The notes: generated by a model not told the origin, from the letters alone. Shown: positions 1 through 9,783, counted from the first letter of the stretch. The stretch: DNA of 64,000 nt from Chloroflexota bacterium (GCA_009838915.1 VXQT01000010.1:22626-86625); one strand, 5' to 3'. Made by a program: numbers and translations.

Positions 1-1
1 G

Positions 2-340
2 CAGGTGGAGACCGTTCAAGAGGCCGGCTTCGAGATTATCCAGGCGATCGATCAACAGGCCGAGTACGGCAACCCGGACACGCCCTGGTACATGGCGCTG
101 CAGGGACGCGATTTCTCGTTCACGTCGTGGGCGCGGACTCCGATTGGCCGCGGCTTCACCGCGACGGTGACGAAGTTCCTGGAGTTCGTTCGGCTTGCCC
201 CCTCGGGGACGAGTGAGACCGCTTCCTTCCTCAATGTCGCGGCCGATGCATTGGTCGAGGGCGGCGAACTGGAGATCTTCACGCCCAGCTTCCTGGTGCA
301 CGCCCGCAAACCGGCGTCCCAAGAAGATTCGTCGAGTTGA
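2..340 (+). CDS. Sterol 24-C-methyltransferase-like protein, C-terminal fragment (5' end outside window)
   Basis: The reading frame is open at the left edge, so the gene begins upstream; a GTG at position 5 is probably internal. The ~112 visible residues follow the C-terminal domain of eukaryotic-type sterol C-24 methyltransferases (Sterol_MT_C) in order: AGFEI, TPWYMAL, a T-IGRG stretch, LEFVRLAPSG, FLNVAADALVEGG, and a closing EIFTPSFLVHARKP. The SAM-binding Rossmann half is not in the window. Such enzymes add a methyl group to the sterol side chain from S-adenosylmethionine; bacterial homologues exist. No other sterol gene is visible here, so the substrate is inferred from family only. The downstream amidohydrolase is convergent, 9 bases away. 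A generic class I methyltransferase sharing this C-terminal domain is the alternative. Confidence 0.72.
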   Translation, partial: QVETVQEAGFEIIQAIDQQAEYGNPDTPWYMALQGRDFSFTSWARTPIGRGFTATVTKFLEFVRLAPSGTSETASFLNVAADALVEGGELEIFTPSFLVHARKPASQEDSSS

Positions 341-349
341 TTTCGCTGC

Positions 350-1959
350 CTAGACCGAATACTCGAGATCGCCGTCCACATAGGTCTGCTGCACGACGAT
401 GTCTCGAACGTTGTTCGGGTCAACCAGGGTCGGATCGTGACTGAGGACAACGAGATCGGCGCGTTTGCCGATCTCGATTGACCCGACTTCGTGCTCGCGG
501 AACATAGCAGTGGCCGAGTTGAGCGTGTAGGTGCGGATCGCTTCCAGAGGCGAGATGGCCTGGTCGGCGGCGATCACGGTGCCGTCATGTGAGGTACGCG
601 ACAGCAGGCCGTACAGACCCAACAGCGGCGGGACGGGCGCGCAGGGGAAGTCCGATCCTGAGGCAACAAAGACACCGGCGTCGAGCATGTCCCGGTAGGG
701 AATCGGGACCGCGTCAATGCCTGCCTCGTTGCTGCGCGTCTCAAAGTAGTCGCCGATCAGGTGTAGGAACGGCGGTTGGTGCGAGACAATCACGCCCAGC
801 GACCGGGCGCGCTCGATCTGCTCGCTGGTGGCAAAGCTGAAGTGTTCGATCCGGTAGCGCGGGTCGTCACGCGGGATTTCTCGCTGGGCTCGCTCGAACG
901 CATTCAGGCCTTGCTCGACGGCGCGGTTGCCGATGCAGTGAATGGCTACCTGCAGTCCGTGCGAGGCGGCGTCGAGCACGAGGTGATCGACTTCTTCCTG
1001 GCCGTAGTACGGCTCGCCCACCGGCTCCTTGGTCCCGTCTTCGTGGCAGACCTCCATGGCAGGACTGGGCCAGACCGGGTCCATAAAGATCTTGACGATG
1101 CCGCCGCGTAGCCGGTCGGAGACGTCGTCCTCCATGAATGCGCCACCGGCCGCCTCCTCAGGCGCGGCGAAGAATCCGGGGCCGCCGCGCATCTGGTGAA
1201 TCACGTCGGCAGACGGCCGCGCTCGTCGGCGAGCCGATAGATCTCGGCGCTCTCGGGCATGACCAGCGCATCTCCTACGGTCGTGATCCCGTGCGACAAG
1301 TGCCGCCGGGCATTCTGCTCGATCAACCCAGCGACCGCATCCTCGCCGAACGTGTCGATGTAGGAACGCATCGACGCGTGATGGACAGGGTCCATCGCCC
1401 GTTCCCAGAGCGTGCCGTTCGGTTCGCCTGAGGCGTCCTTGCGGATCTCGCCGCCGGGCGGGTTGGGCGTGTGGCGGTCGATGCCGACCATCGCCAGTGC
1501 GGCCGAGTTGGCGTAGCAGGCGTGGTAGGAGGAGTCCATCACGCACACAGGGTTGTTGGGCGCGACCTCGTCGAGCTCCGACCGCAGCAGGCCGTCTTCC
1601 TCGCCGATCAGGCGCGCCGCGTAGCCAAGACCCCAGATCCACTGACCCTCGGGCGCGCCGGCAGCGGCAGCCGCGATGGCGTCCAGCACCGCCGGTCGCC
1701 CGGAGAGCGGCGGCACACGGCAATCGACCGAGCGCGGTTCGAACGTGGTCATCGAGAAGTGGTTGTGCGGGTCGCAGAACCCGGGAATCAGCGCGCGGCC
1801 GTTCAGATCGACGTGGGTGGCGTCGGTTCCGACCGCGTTGCGCGCCTCGGCGCTGTCACCCACGGCGACGATCCGCCCGTCGCGAATCGCGACGCCTGAT
1901 GCAATCCGGTCCATCGCGTCGATAGTCAACACGCGTCCGCCGGTGAACAGCAACTCCAT
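350..1959 (-). pseudogene. YtcJ-type amidohydrolase, split by a one-base frameshift
   Basis: Together the two frames give a complete ~536-residue metal-dependent amidohydrolase of the YtcJ / exoenzyme-regulatory AepA family. The N-terminal part (1959 down to 1201) has MELLFTGGRVLTID and the metal motif DPHNH. The C-terminal part, in the next frame from about 1225 down to 350, has KIFMD, the ligand histidines in AIHCIGNRA and RIEHFSF, and the aspartate in SGSDFP, then a normal end. The shift lies near 1208-1225, where frame 1 reads GRLPT-stop and the other frame reads ADVIHQMRGG; one missing base would restore a continuous protein. All catalytic landmarks survive, so this is either a recent null mutation or a sequence error in a GC-rich stretch. 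The family hydrolyses amides or related bonds on small molecules; the substrate is unknown. Confidence 0.82.
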
Positions 1960-2075
1960 GGTCAGCCCCTCTCCAGGCCGCGCAGGCCGTCTGCGCGCGA
2001 ATCGAGGCTAGCGAATCCACGCTGGCCCGGCGGAGTGGCCTACCGAGACTCCCGTCCGCAGAGCGCGCCTATCCT

Positions 2076-5000
2076 GTGCTGGTGACCTTCTCATGGGAAC
2101 TCTGGCGATTTACCGAGGGCGTGCGCTGGCGCGTTGGGCTCTCGGTGATCGTGGGCCTCCTGGCGGTGTCGGCCGGAGTGGCGCGACTCGCGTTGCTGGG
2201 TTGGATCGGCGCGCGCATCTTCGAGGGCGACGGCTTCGGCGACCTGGTGCCGCTGATCATTGCGGCGGCCGCGTCGATTGCGGCCCGATCGCTCTTCCTC
2301 TATGCGAAGGAGGAGATCGCCAACGGCACCGCGCTCCAGGTCCAGTACAAGCTCCGACAACGGCTCTTCGATCAAGTGGTGCGGCTGGGGCCGTCGCACT
2401 TCGACCGCCAGCGCACCGGCGACATCACGGTCGGCGTGGTCGAGGGCGTGGAACAGCTTGAGACATTCTTCGGCCAGTATCTGCCGCAACTGATCGTGGC
2501 CTCGCTGGCGCCGATCGGCATCTTCGTCTTCATGGGCTTCCTCGATCTGCCGGTCGCGGCGATCTACTTCGGCTTCGCCCTGGTCACGCTGACGCTGCCG
2601 TCGCTGCTCAAGCAGAAGAACGCCGAGGCGTCGCTGCGTCGGCGCGACGCCTACGGCTCGTTCGCAGCCGACTTCCTCGACTCGATCCAGGGACTGGCCA
2701 CGCTCAAGGCGTTCGGACAGAGCGGCCGCCGCGGGTCGGAGCTGGCCGAGCGCGCCCAGGAGGTCTTCCGCTCGACGATGGGCGTGCTCTTCCACAACGC
2801 CGTGGCTCAGGGCCTGACGATTCTGGCGATCACCGTGGGCGCGGCCGTAGCCCTCTACGTCGGCGCGCTGCGGGTCGAAAGCGGCGCGATGGAGCTGGCC
2901 GAGCTGCTGGTCGTGCTGATGCTGGGCGTGGAAGTCTTCCGACCGCTGCGCGAACTGAGCCAGCTCTTCCACCAGGGACTGCTCGGCGTCGCCGCGGCGC
3001 AGAGCGTGCTCGACGTCGACCAGGCTGCGCCGCTGACGCCGGATGTCGAGGCGGAACCGGCGCCCGCGCTCGAGCCGCGCATCGAGTTCGATGGAGTTAC
3101 GTTCAGCTATCCCACGGGCAGGCGGCCCGCGCTCAACGATGTGTCGTTCACGGTCGAGCCAGGTCAGCGCGTCGGCGTCGTCGGCCGCTCGGGCTCCGGC
3201 AAGTCGACCCTGGTCTGGCTGCTGCAACGCCTGTACACGCCGCAGGCAGGGACGATCCGGATCGGTGGACGCGACATCAACTCGCTGCGCTTCGACGACA
3301 TCCGCGCGCAGATGGCGGTGGTGCTGCAGGACACCTACCTGTTCCACGGCAGCGTGCTGGCCAACCTGCGATTCGCCAGACCGGACGCGACCGAGGACCA
3401 GATCCGCGACGCCGCGCAGGCGGCCAACGCCCACGAGTTCATCAGCGCGCTGCCCGAGGGCTACGCCACGGTGATCGGCGAGCGAGGGCATCGACTCTCG
3501 GGCGGCGAGCGCCAGCGGATCGCCATTGCGCGGGCCCTGCTGCGCGACGCGCCGATGCTGATCCTGGATGAAGCGCTCTCGAGCGTGGACGCCGAGAACG
3601 AAGCCACGATCCAGGCGGCGCTGGACCGCCTGATGGAGGGTCGCACCACGCTGATCATGGCGCATCGCCTATCGAGCGTGCGCGACTGCGACGACATCCT
3701 CGTGCTCGACGAGGGTCGGCTGGTGGAGCGCGGCGACCACGAGACACTACTGGCCGAGGGCGGCGTCTACGACTGGCTGATGCAGGGCCAGATGACCGAC
3801 CCCTCCCTGGACGGCGACCCTGGTATGGCGACGCCGGAGCCCGCCGCAGTCGCTGCCGCCTCCGGCTCGCTGGCGATGGGCGACTACGACGGCGGCGCGA
3901 CGGAGGCGATTATCCGCGCCGAAGGCATGGGCTGGCGCGAGACGTCGTCGAGGTTGCTGGCGTTGGCCGCGCCCTACTGGTTCAAGACCACGCTCTCGTT
4001 CCTGACCGGCATCGCCCACTTCTTCGGGGCCATCGCCGTCGGCGTGATCGGCGCGCTGATGGTCGCCAATGTGCGCGACGGCGACTCGATCGACCTGCTC
4101 GCCGCGCTGCTGATCGTGGTCGCAGTGCTGACCGGCCTGTTCCGCTTCCTCGAGAACTGGGTCTCTCACGACATGGCCTTCCGCCTGCTGGCCGACATGC
4201 GCATCGACCTGTTCCGCAAGCTCGATCAACTCGCGCCCGCCTACCTGCTGCGTCGGCGCACGGGCGACCTCGTCTCGATGGCGACCCAGGACGTGGAGAC
4301 GGTGGAGTACTTCTTCGCCCACACGATCGCCAACGCCGTGGTCAGCGTGGTGATTCCCGGCGCGGCGCTGATCACGCTGTTCGTGGTCGACTGGCGACTT
4401 GGGCTCGGGCTGGCCCCACTCCTGCTGATCGCCGCCCTCAGTCCACTGTTCACCCGCCGCATCGTCGATCGACTGGGCTCGCGCTCGCGCGATCACCTCG
4501 GCGCGCTCAACGCGCACATGGTCGACACACTGCAGGGTCTGCGCGAAGTCACGGCCTTCCAGCGCGAGCGTGAGCGCAAGACCGAGTTCGAGGGCCTGAT
4601 GAGCGACTACGTTCCGGTGCGAGCCGGGTTCAATCGACAGATTTCCGCCCAGCGCACGCTGCTCGAAGGTCTGACCGGTTACGGCGGCCTGGCGGTGCTG
4701 ACGATTGGCGGCGCGCTCACGGTGCGTGGGGACATCGACGCGACGCTTGCGCCCCTGTTGACGCTGCTGGCGATGGGCGCGTTCATGCCGGTGGCCGAGC
4801 TGGCCCAGGTCGGCCGCCGCCTCGGAGACACGCTGGGCGCCACCCGTCGGCTGACCGCAGTGCACGGCGAGACCGTGACCGTGGTCGACGGCCCGGGCGT
4901 TCGAAGCAATGGTCGCTCCACCCCTGCGGGCGGGGTCTCGGAAGGCGCGTTCGCCGGGGTCGACTTCACCTATGAGGACACGCCGCGGGCGGCGCTTGAT

Positions 5001-5675
5001 CGCGTGTCGTTCGATCTCAAGCCCGGCGGCACGGTCGCGCTGGTCGGACCGTCGGGCGCGGGCAAGACCACGGCGGCGCACCTGATGCTGCGCTTCTGGG
5101 ACCCGCAAGACGGCAGGATCACGCTGGAGGACTCGGACCTGCGCGCATATCGGCTGGACGAGTTGCGCGGACAGGTGGCGCTCGTCGCCCAGGACACCTA
5201 CCTGTTCAACGCGTCGATCCGCGACAACCTGCTCGTTGCCAAGCCCGATGCGGACGAGGCGGACCTGAAGCTGGCGATCGAGCGGGCCGGCCTGGCCGAC
5301 TTCGTCGAGTCGCTGCCCGACGGCCTGGACACGCCCGTCGGCGAGCGGGGCGCGCAACTCTCGGGCGGCCAGCGCCAGCGCATCGCCATCTGCCGGGCCC
5401 TGCTCAAGGACGCTCCGGTGCTGATCCTCGACGAAGCGACCTCCCACCTGGACGGCCTTAACGAGCGGCTGGTCAGGGACGCCCTGGACGAGCTGATGGA
5501 AGATCGCACCACGCTGGTCATCGCGCATCGGCTCTCGACCGTCCGCGACGCCGACCAGATCGTCGTGCTCGACGAGGGCAAGGTGGTCGAGATCGGAGAC
5601 CATGAGGAGCTTGCCTCGCAGGACGGACTCTACTCGCGACTCGTCAGGCGCCAGTTGACGTCAGCAAGGCGCTAG
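2076..5675 (+). CDS. Fused double ABC exporter (TMD-NBD-TMD-NBD), CydDC-like layout
   Basis: This 1199-residue protein carries two complete type IV ABC exporter halves in one chain. Half 1 has about six membrane segments in residues 1-290, Walker A GRSGSGKST near 370, signature LSGGERQ near 474 and Walker B LILDEA near 495. Half 2 begins near 620 and has Walker A GPSGAGKTT near 991, signature LSGGQRQ near 1095 and LILDEAT. Each half is related to CydD/CydC-type transporters, normally separate ~570-residue subunits, so this is a natural heterodimer fusion. No cytochrome bd genes are nearby, so a role in thiol export for bd oxidase cannot be claimed; siderophore or drug transport is equally possible. 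The start is GTG at 2076 (GTG at 2082 also possible). Both ATP sites look canonical. Confidence 0.88.
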   Translation: MLVTFSWELWRFTEGVRWRVGLSVIVGLLAVSAGVARLALLGWIGARIFEGDGFGDLVPLIIAAAASIAARSLFLYAKEEIANGTALQVQYKLRQRLFDQVVRLGPSHFDRQRTGDITVGVVEGVEQLETFFGQYLPQLIVASLAPIGIFVFMGFLDLPVAAIYFGFALVTLTLPSLLKQKNAEASLRRRDAYGSFAADFLDSIQGLATLKAFGQSGRRGSELAERAQEVFRSTMGVLFHNAVAQGLTILAITVGAAVALYVGALRVESGAMELAELLVVLMLGVEVFRPLRELSQLFHQGLLGVAAAQSVLDVDQAAPLTPDVEAEPAPALEPRIEFDGVTFSYPTGRRPALNDVSFTVEPGQRVGVVGRSGSGKSTLVWLLQRLYTPQAGTIRIGGRDINSLRFDDIRAQMAVVLQDTYLFHGSVLANLRFARPDATEDQIRDAAQAANAHEFISALPEGYATVIGERGHRLSGGERQRIAIARALLRDAPMLILDEALSSVDAENEATIQAALDRLMEGRTTLIMAHRLSSVRDCDDILVLDEGRLVERGDHETLLAEGGVYDWLMQGQMTDPSLDGDPGMATPEPAAVAAASGSLAMGDYDGGATEAIIRAEGMGWRETSSRLLALAAPYWFKTTLSFLTGIAHFFGAIAVGVIGALMVANVRDGDSIDLLAALLIVVAVLTGLFRFLENWVSHDMAFRLLADMRIDLFRKLDQLAPAYLLRRRTGDLVSMATQDVETVEYFFAHTIANAVVSVVIPGAALITLFVVDWRLGLGLAPLLLIAALSPLFTRRIVDRLGSRSRDHLGALNAHMVDTLQGLREVTAFQRERERKTEFEGLMSDYVPVRAGFNRQISAQRTLLEGLTGYGGLAVLTIGGALTVRGDIDATLAPLLTLLAMGAFMPVAELAQVGRRLGDTLGATRRLTAVHGETVTVVDGPGVRSNGRSTPAGGVSEGAFAGVDFTYEDTPRAALDRVSFDLKPGGTVALVGPSGAGKTTAAHLMLRFWDPQDGRITLEDSDLRAYRLDELRGQVALVAQDTYLFNASIRDNLLVAKPDADEADLKLAIERAGLADFVESLPDGLDTPVGERGAQLSGGQRQRIAICRALLKDAPVLILDEATSHLDGLNERLVRDALDELMEDRTTLVIAHRLSTVRDADQIVVLDEGKVVEIGDHEELASQDGLYSRLVRRQLTSARR

Positions 5676-5718
5676 GGTCGTGGCACAGAAGCACCGGCGC
5701 CAGCGGCTCGTGCAGCGG

Positions 5719-6504
5719 CTAGCCGTATGCCTCGGTCAGCAGATCTTCGAGGATGGCGTTGAACTCGCTGGGCAGTTCCCAATAGACCGAGTGTCCGCCC
5801 CTGGGCACCTCGACGTACTTGCTGTTGGGCAGCAGCTTCGACGCCTGTTCGACGACCGGCGGCGGGACGAGACGATCTTCGGCGCCGACGAGGAAGACGA
5901 CGGGAATGGACAGGTTGGCCATCTCCTCATTGGTGGCGGCGCCGTCGGTCGAACTCAGCGTGCCGCCCACGTTCAGCGGCGGGTTGAGCGCCCGGATCGT
6001 GTTGTAGAGGAACAGTCCCTCAGGGGAACGTTGTTCGTACTCCGGACCGACCATGATGTTGGCGCCGCGGTCGTCGAGCGCGTTGCGGGCGGTCGCGAGC
6101 TGGGTCTGCAGCTCGGCCAGGATGTCCTCGTTTCCGACACCGATCACCGTGTCGGCCATCAGGACGCCGGCGGCCCGGTCGGGGTTGCGCGCCGCGAAGG
6201 GCAACACGGTGAATCCGCCCAGCGACTGTCCGACCAACACCGCGCGCTCGATGCCGAGTCCGTCCATGAGCTCGCCCAGATCGCGCGCATAGGCCGAGGG
6301 GCCTTCATTACTGTGATCGAGGGTGAAGCCAAAGCCGCGCGTGGAGAAGGTGACGCAGCGGTAGCGGTCCATGAAGTGCGGAATCTGGTTCCACCAACTC
6401 AGGTGATTGCCGCCGCCGCCGTGTACGAACACGATCGTTTCGGGCCCCTCACCGAACTCGTCGTAGCTCAGGGTCGCGCCGGTCACCTCGAGCGTCTTGG
6501 GCAT
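5719..6504 (-). CDS. Alpha/beta-fold hydrolase
   Basis: The 261-residue protein has a full alpha/beta hydrolase core. An oxyanion-hole HGGGG lies at 28-32, nucleophile elbow GQSLGG puts the serine at 94, the acid is Asp210 (GAEDRLVPP) and the base is His238 (GGHS). There is no signal peptide, so it should be cytoplasmic. Length and motif spacing fit the small-molecule esterase/epoxide-hydrolase-like branch (AB hydrolase 1); the substrate cannot be read from sequence. It lies convergent to the ABC exporter with about 43 bases between, and 48 bases downstream of the dnaE2 stop on the same strand, so it could be the distal gene of that operon, although nothing in its sequence links it to repair. 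Confidence 0.85.
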   Translation of the reverse strand: MPKTLEVTGATLSYDEFGEGPETIVFVHGGGGNHLSWWNQIPHFMDRYRCVTFSTRGFGFTLDHSNEGPSAYARDLGELMDGLGIERAVLVGQSLGGFTVLPFAARNPDRAAGVLMADTVIGVGNEDILAELQTQLATARNALDDRGANIMVGPEYEQRSPEGLFLYNTIRALNPPLNVGGTLSSTDGAATNEEMANLSIPVVFLVGAEDRLVPPPVVEQASKLLPNSKYVEVPRGGHSVYWELPSEFNAILEDLLTEAYG

Positions 6505-6552
6505 GGCGTTGCTCCGGTTCGTGTGTGTGCGAGCGGGCTGTACCAGCGGAGG

Positions 6553-9500
6553 CTAGTGCCAGTCGTGGGCGCTGGGCATGCGGATGTCGGCGCCGATCGC
6601 GTCGATCCGCTCGGCCACGATGTTGGTTGTCCCGTCCCAGCGGTCGATCCGTCCCTGCAGCAGGATCAGCTGATTCGAGAGCGCCCGGCGGCACCTGGCG
6701 AAGACCTTGGGCCAGACGATCGACTGCACGTCGCCGGTCTCGTCCTCGATTGTGACGAAGACCGTGCCGTCCTGGCCGCGCGGGTGCTGACGCGCGATCG
6801 GCCAGCCGGCGACGCGGATCCGCGCACCGTCCTCGCAGTCGTAGACCGCAGCCGTCGTCAGCACGCCCGTATCCAGCGTCGGGCGGATGAACTCCATCAC
6901 GTGGCCTGAGGGATAGATGCCCAGCGTCTTGTACTCGCCGACCATCTTCTCGTAGTCGCTGAAGTCGTCGAAGCGCGGCGGTGCTTCCGCGCCGTGGACC
7001 GGAAAGGCGCGCTGACCCGAACGCGCCGGTCGGATCGACAGCCCCGCCTCCCAGAACGCCTCGCGTCGATTGGGCGTGACGGCGTCGAACGCCCCTGCCT
7101 CGATCAACGATCGCACCGACTGTGGCTTCAGCCCCGTCCGACGGACCAGTTCGCCCGCGTCGGCGTAGGGCCCGCGCGCCTCGCGCTCTGCAACGATCAG
7201 CTTGGCCGACTCGGGTCCGATGTCCTTGATCATGCCCAGGCCGAGACGGGCGGTCTGCCCCCCTCTGCCTTCGGCATCTCCCCCCGCGGAGCGGGGGGAG
7301 AGGGACGGGGTGGCTACGGCATCGCCACCCGCTCCGGGGGGGGAGAGCGTATCCGGCACCGCTCGCACCTCGCTGCGGTTGACGCAGGGGTTGAGGAAGT
7401 GGACGCCGAACTTGCGGGCGTCCTCTTTCAGCGTCTCGACCGGGTAGAAGCCCATCGGCTGGTTGTTGATCAGCGTGACGAAGAATTCGAGCGGGTGATA
7501 GCGCTTGAGCCAGGCGGCCTGGTAGGCGGTGATCGCGAAGGCATGCGAGTGCGACTCGGGGAACATGTAGTGCCCGTTGATCTTGCCGAAGATCGTCTCG
7601 GCCGCGTCGTCGGGCACGCCGTTGGCCCGGGCGCCCTCGAAGAAGCGTTCGCGGTGCATCGCAATCAGGTGTTCGTTGTTGGCCCGAGCGAAGGCGCGGC
7701 GCACCTCGTCGGCCTCGGCCGCCGACATCCCGGCCACGTCCATGATCAACTGCACCACCTGCTCCTGCCAGACGATCACGCCGTAGCCGCGCTCCAGCGC
7801 TCGCGCCTCCAGCGGATGGTCGTACTCCCACTCGACGCCGTGGCGGTAGCGGTCGACGAACTGGCTGACCGCGCTGCCCTGCGTGCCCACCCCGGGCCGA
7901 ATCAGGGCGACCTGGTAGGCGAGATCGAGCAGCTTGCGCGAGCGCAGCCGCTGACCCATCTTGAGCTGCGCCGGCGACTGCAGCAGGAAGATGCCCTTCG
8001 ATTTCCCCGCATTGATCATGTCGTAGACGCCGTCGTCCTCGGGGCTGAGCTGACTCAGGTCGGGACGCTCGCCCGAGCGCTGCTCGACCAGGTCCAGCGC
8101 CTCCTCGAGCTGGTCGAGTACAGGAAGCGAGAGCAGATCGATCTTGGCGAAGTTGGCGTCGGCGACGCTGTCCTTGTTCCAGTCCATGATGAAGCGGCCG
8201 TCCATGGCGCCGGCCCGCACCGGCACCATCTCGGGGATCGGCGAGTCGGAGAGGATCATCCCGCCCACGTGCTGACCGAGCCCGCGCGGCGCGTTCATCA
8301 GTTGCGGCGCGAGCGCAATCAGGTCGCGCCAGCCGTGCGCCTCGACCCGGTCGCGGAAGGCCGGCAACTGCTCCATCTCCTCCCGCAGCCGCGCCCCGTC
8401 GTGCGAGTGAATCTGCTTCGACAAGAGGCGCAGGTCGTCCGGCGGCAATCCCAGCGCCTTGCCCAGGTCCTGGATGATGCCCTTGACCGAATAGGTCGAG
8501 ATCGCGCCGGTCAGCACCGCGTAGTCGCGGCCGAAGTATTCGTGCACCCGCTCGATCAACTCGTCGCGCAGCCCGCGCGGGAAGTCGAGGTCGATGTCCG
8601 GCAGCGAGGTCATGTCGTCGGGCAGGAAGCGCTCCAGCGTCAGCTCCCACTTGAGCGGATCGACGTGGCTGATCCCGATCAGGTAGCCGACCAGCAGCGC
8701 CACCGACGATCCGCGTCCGCGGCCCGGCGGACGCTTCTCCAAGGGCGTCTCGGGCTCGGCCAGGCCGCGCTCCTCCATGATCCGCTGGGCCAGCCGCACG
8801 ATCTCGCGATAGAGGAGCAGGAAACCGGCCAGCTTATGTCGACCGATCAGGTTGAACTCTTCGTCCAACCGCTGCCCGACCTCCGGCGTGACCGAGCCGT
8901 AGCGCCGCGCCGCGGCCTCCTCGCAGAGACGGCGCAGATAGCTCTCCGGCGTGTAGCCCTCGGGCACGATTGGCTCGGGCAGCGTGTAGCCGAGGTCGAC
9001 GCTGAGATTGAAGGCGCACTGCTCGGCGACCCGCCGCGTGTTGCAGACGGCCTCGGGGAACTCCGAGAACAGCTCCGCCATCTGCGCCGCCGACTTGAGG
9101 TGCAGATGGTGATTGGGCTGGATCTGCCGCAGCGCCTGGTCGATGGTCACGTTGCGCTTGGCCGCGACCAGCGCATGCTGCAGCCGGTAGCGCTCAGGCG
9201 AGTGGTAGTGGACATCGTTGGACGCGACCAGCGGCGCGCCGACCTCACGCGTCAGCCCGACCAGCTCGCGGTTGCGCTCGGTGTCGCCGCGCAGGAAGTT
9301 CTGCTGCAACTCGACGTAGACCGAGTCCGCGCCGTACCAGTCGCGGTAGCGGCCCAGCAGCTCGCGAGCCTCGGCCCGCTCGCCGGCCAGCGTCAGCCGC
9401 GACAGCGCCCCATGCCGCCCGCCGGCCAGCAGCACCAATCCCTCGGCGTGCTCGGACAGATGGGCAGGATCCAGCCGAGGCTCCCGGCGGTCGACCGTGT

Positions 9501-9783
9501 TGGCCAGCGTGAACAGCCGTGACAGGTTGGCGTAGCCCTCGCGCGACTTGACCAGCAGCGCGACGCGGGAGTCGTCCTGCAGCGTGATCTCGCCGCCGGT
9601 GATCGGCTGGATCTCGAGGCTGTTCGCCAGCCGGGCGAACTCCAGCGCCCCGCACAGGTTGGTGTCGGTCTGGGCCAACGCCGACATCCCCAATGTCCGA
9701 GCCTGGGCCAACAGCTCATGCCCGTGCGAGGCCCCCAGCCCGAAGGAATGAAAACTCTTCGCGTGCAACTCGACGTAGGTCAT
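6553..9783 (-). CDS. dnaE2: Error-prone DNA polymerase III alpha subunit DnaE2
   Basis: This 1076-residue C-family polymerase starts with a PHP domain (ELHAKSFHSF, ASHGHELL). The PHP metal site is degenerate (HAK for HxH, TDTN for TDH), as is usual in DnaE2. The polymerase aspartates are in PDIDLDF near 393 and AKIDLL near 545. A helix-hairpin-helix region (KDIGPESAK) follows, and an OB fold lies near 1000-1060. DnaE2 extends over DNA lesions during SOS mutagenesis together with ImuB. The gene starts 24 bases after imuB ends, so the two are cotranscribed. The odd feature is residues ~809-842, a Pro/Ser/Gly-rich insert encoded by dispersed palindromic repeats between the VNRSEV and ARLGLGMIK segments, which normally lie close together. 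The frame stays open across it. Confidence 0.93.
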   Translation of the reverse strand: MTYVELHAKSFHSFGLGASHGHELLAQARTLGMSALAQTDTNLCGALEFARLANSLEIQPITGGEITLQDDSRVALLVKSREGYANLSRLFTLANTVDRREPRLDPAHLSEHAEGLVLLAGGRHGALSRLTLAGERAEARELLGRYRDWYGADSVYVELQQNFLRGDTERNRELVGLTREVGAPLVASNDVHYHSPERYRLQHALVAAKRNVTIDQALRQIQPNHHLHLKSAAQMAELFSEFPEAVCNTRRVAEQCAFNLSVDLGYTLPEPIVPEGYTPESYLRRLCEEAAARRYGSVTPEVGQRLDEEFNLIGRHKLAGFLLLYREIVRLAQRIMEERGLAEPETPLEKRPPGRGRGSSVALLVGYLIGISHVDPLKWELTLERFLPDDMTSLPDIDLDFPRGLRDELIERVHEYFGRDYAVLTGAISTYSVKGIIQDLGKALGLPPDDLRLLSKQIHSHDGARLREEMEQLPAFRDRVEAHGWRDLIALAPQLMNAPRGLGQHVGGMILSDSPIPEMVPVRAGAMDGRFIMDWNKDSVADANFAKIDLLSLPVLDQLEEALDLVEQRSGERPDLSQLSPEDDGVYDMINAGKSKGIFLLQSPAQLKMGQRLRSRKLLDLAYQVALIRPGVGTQGSAVSQFVDRYRHGVEWEYDHPLEARALERGYGVIVWQEQVVQLIMDVAGMSAAEADEVRRAFARANNEHLIAMHRERFFEGARANGVPDDAAETIFGKINGHYMFPESHSHAFAITAYQAAWLKRYHPLEFFVTLINNQPMGFYPVETLKEDARKFGVHFLNPCVNRSEVRAVPDTLSPPGAGGDAVATPSLSPRSAGGDAEGRGGQTARLGLGMIKDIGPESAKLIVAEREARGPYADAGELVRRTGLKPQSVRSLIEAGAFDAVTPNRREAFWEAGLSIRPARSGQRAFPVHGAEAPPRFDDFSDYEKMVGEYKTLGIYPSGHVMEFIRPTLDTGVLTTAAVYDCEDGARIRVAGWPIARQHPRGQDGTVFVTIEDETGDVQSIVWPKVFARCRRALSNQLILLQGRIDRWDGTTNIVAERIDAIGADIRMPSAHDWH
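7256..7358. repeat. Two palindromic repeat units inside dnaE2
   Basis: The stretch contains one complete copy of the dispersed repeat (hairpin TGCC-TTC-GGCA, then CCCCCCGC-GGA-GCGGGGGG and GAGGGA), followed by a second hairpin unit (GGGTGGC-loop-GCCACCC, then a run of eight G and GAGAG). It is read in frame by dnaE2 on the minus strand as LSPPGAGGDAVATPSLSPRS and the following AGGDAEGRGGQ. Elsewhere the same repeat is intergenic. Confidence 0.85.

Noticed and set aside
2091..3665. Long open frame opposite the ABC exporter
   Set aside because: It lies antisense to a fully supported transporter, has no signature motif, and high GC makes such frames common; same for the other long antisense frames in the window.
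2076..5675. Assigning the fused ABC exporter as CydDC
   Set aside because: Sequence layout is CydDC-like but no cytochrome bd or thiol gene is nearby, so only a family-level call is justified.
6449..8650. Second-frame open frame over the 3' part of dnaE2
   Set aside because: Low-complexity Arg/Gly-rich translation, a shadow of the real gene.
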